DNA of 64,000 bases from JAJDYQ01 sp963662865 (GTDB lineage Bacteria > Pseudomonadota > Gammaproteobacteria > JAJDYQ01): the NCBI GenBank assembly GCA_963662865.1, contig OY759969.1, forward strand, positions 868,001 through 932,000, given 5' to 3'. Under the pieces are notes generated by a model that was not told where the DNA came from, searched no databases, and was given only the letters and a program-made list of their open reading frames with translations. The position numbers and the translations under genes are program-made. The first letter of the stretch is position 1. The number at the start of each line of letters is the position of its first letter. Shown here in pieces: positions 63,950 through 64,000 of this stretch.

Positions 63950-64000
63950 CTATTCGTCGTCTTCGTCGTCAATCATCTTTGGTTTGATAAATTGTTCTCC
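63950..64000 (-). CDS. rpmF: C-terminal end of a gene upstream of plsX, perhaps rpmF
   Basis: The last 16 codons of a frame entering from the right edge, ending GEQFIKPKMIDDEDDE. Position before plsX is where rpmF (ribosomal protein L32) lies in nearly all proteobacteria. The acidic tail is unusual for L32, so the assignment rests on context only. Confidence 0.4.
   Translation of the reverse strand, partial: GEQFIKPKMIDDEDDE

Overview
The window looks like a chromosomal segment of a gammaproteobacterium. Supporting signs are the blocks ffs-dnaX-ybaB-recR and (rpmF)-plsX-fabH-fabD-fabG-acpP-fabF-pabB-pabC-mltG-tmk, a tRNA-Gly/Cys/Leu cluster in the order of E. coli glyW-cysT-leuZ, and a near-perfect E. 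coli-type dif site. A TusE/DsrC-like protein, an NAD-dependent formate dehydrogenase and heavy loading with decayed insertion sequences are compatible with an environmental or host-associated sulfur/C1-metabolising lineage, but the genus cannot be fixed from sequence alone.

Layout. 1-13.6 kb is a transposon graveyard. It holds IS3, IS5 and IS256 remnants and two related families of large transposase-like genes with twin zinc ribbons, one of which is followed by a convergent DUF1508 (YegP-like) gene. Among these sit a tusE-like gene, an AT-rich formate dehydrogenase plus HPP membrane protein pair, and a DUF2235 lipase-like gene. 13.6-32.4 kb is core genome: tRNA-Ser, 4.5S RNA, dnaX, ybaB, recR, zapE, a lipoprotein metallo-hydrolase, recQ, lpxH, two cyclophilins, a two-gene unit of a KASIII-like synthase and a 7-TM regulator with a Fis-type helix-turn-helix, then moxR-DUF58-transglutaminase and ligA.

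32.5-40.6 kb is a giant (about 2600 aa) Calx-beta-repeat autotransporter. Its N-terminus contains 19 copies of the pentamer GCCGA. The well-placed ATG upstream reads through the tract into a stop, so as sequenced the gene is in a phase-OFF state, and gain of one unit or loss of two would switch it ON. 40.7-43.3 kb is the terminus region: the tRNA cluster, whose tRNA-Leu(UAA) is split by a 216-nt group I intron, small phage-type regulators, and the dif site, with a partial dif-like site 1 kb away.

43.3-64 kb is read entirely from the minus strand, apart from one short prophage scrap: addA/addB-type nuclease-helicase, dnaQ, rnhA, a methyltransferase, FHA and PP2C proteins with a decayed kinase, and the fatty-acid/pABA/MltG/Tmk cluster. 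Gene orientation flips at dif, as expected where two replichores meet. A family of composite palindromic intergenic repeats (four copies seen) lies after ligA, upstream of the methyltransferase gene, and on both sides of acpP in opposite orientations.
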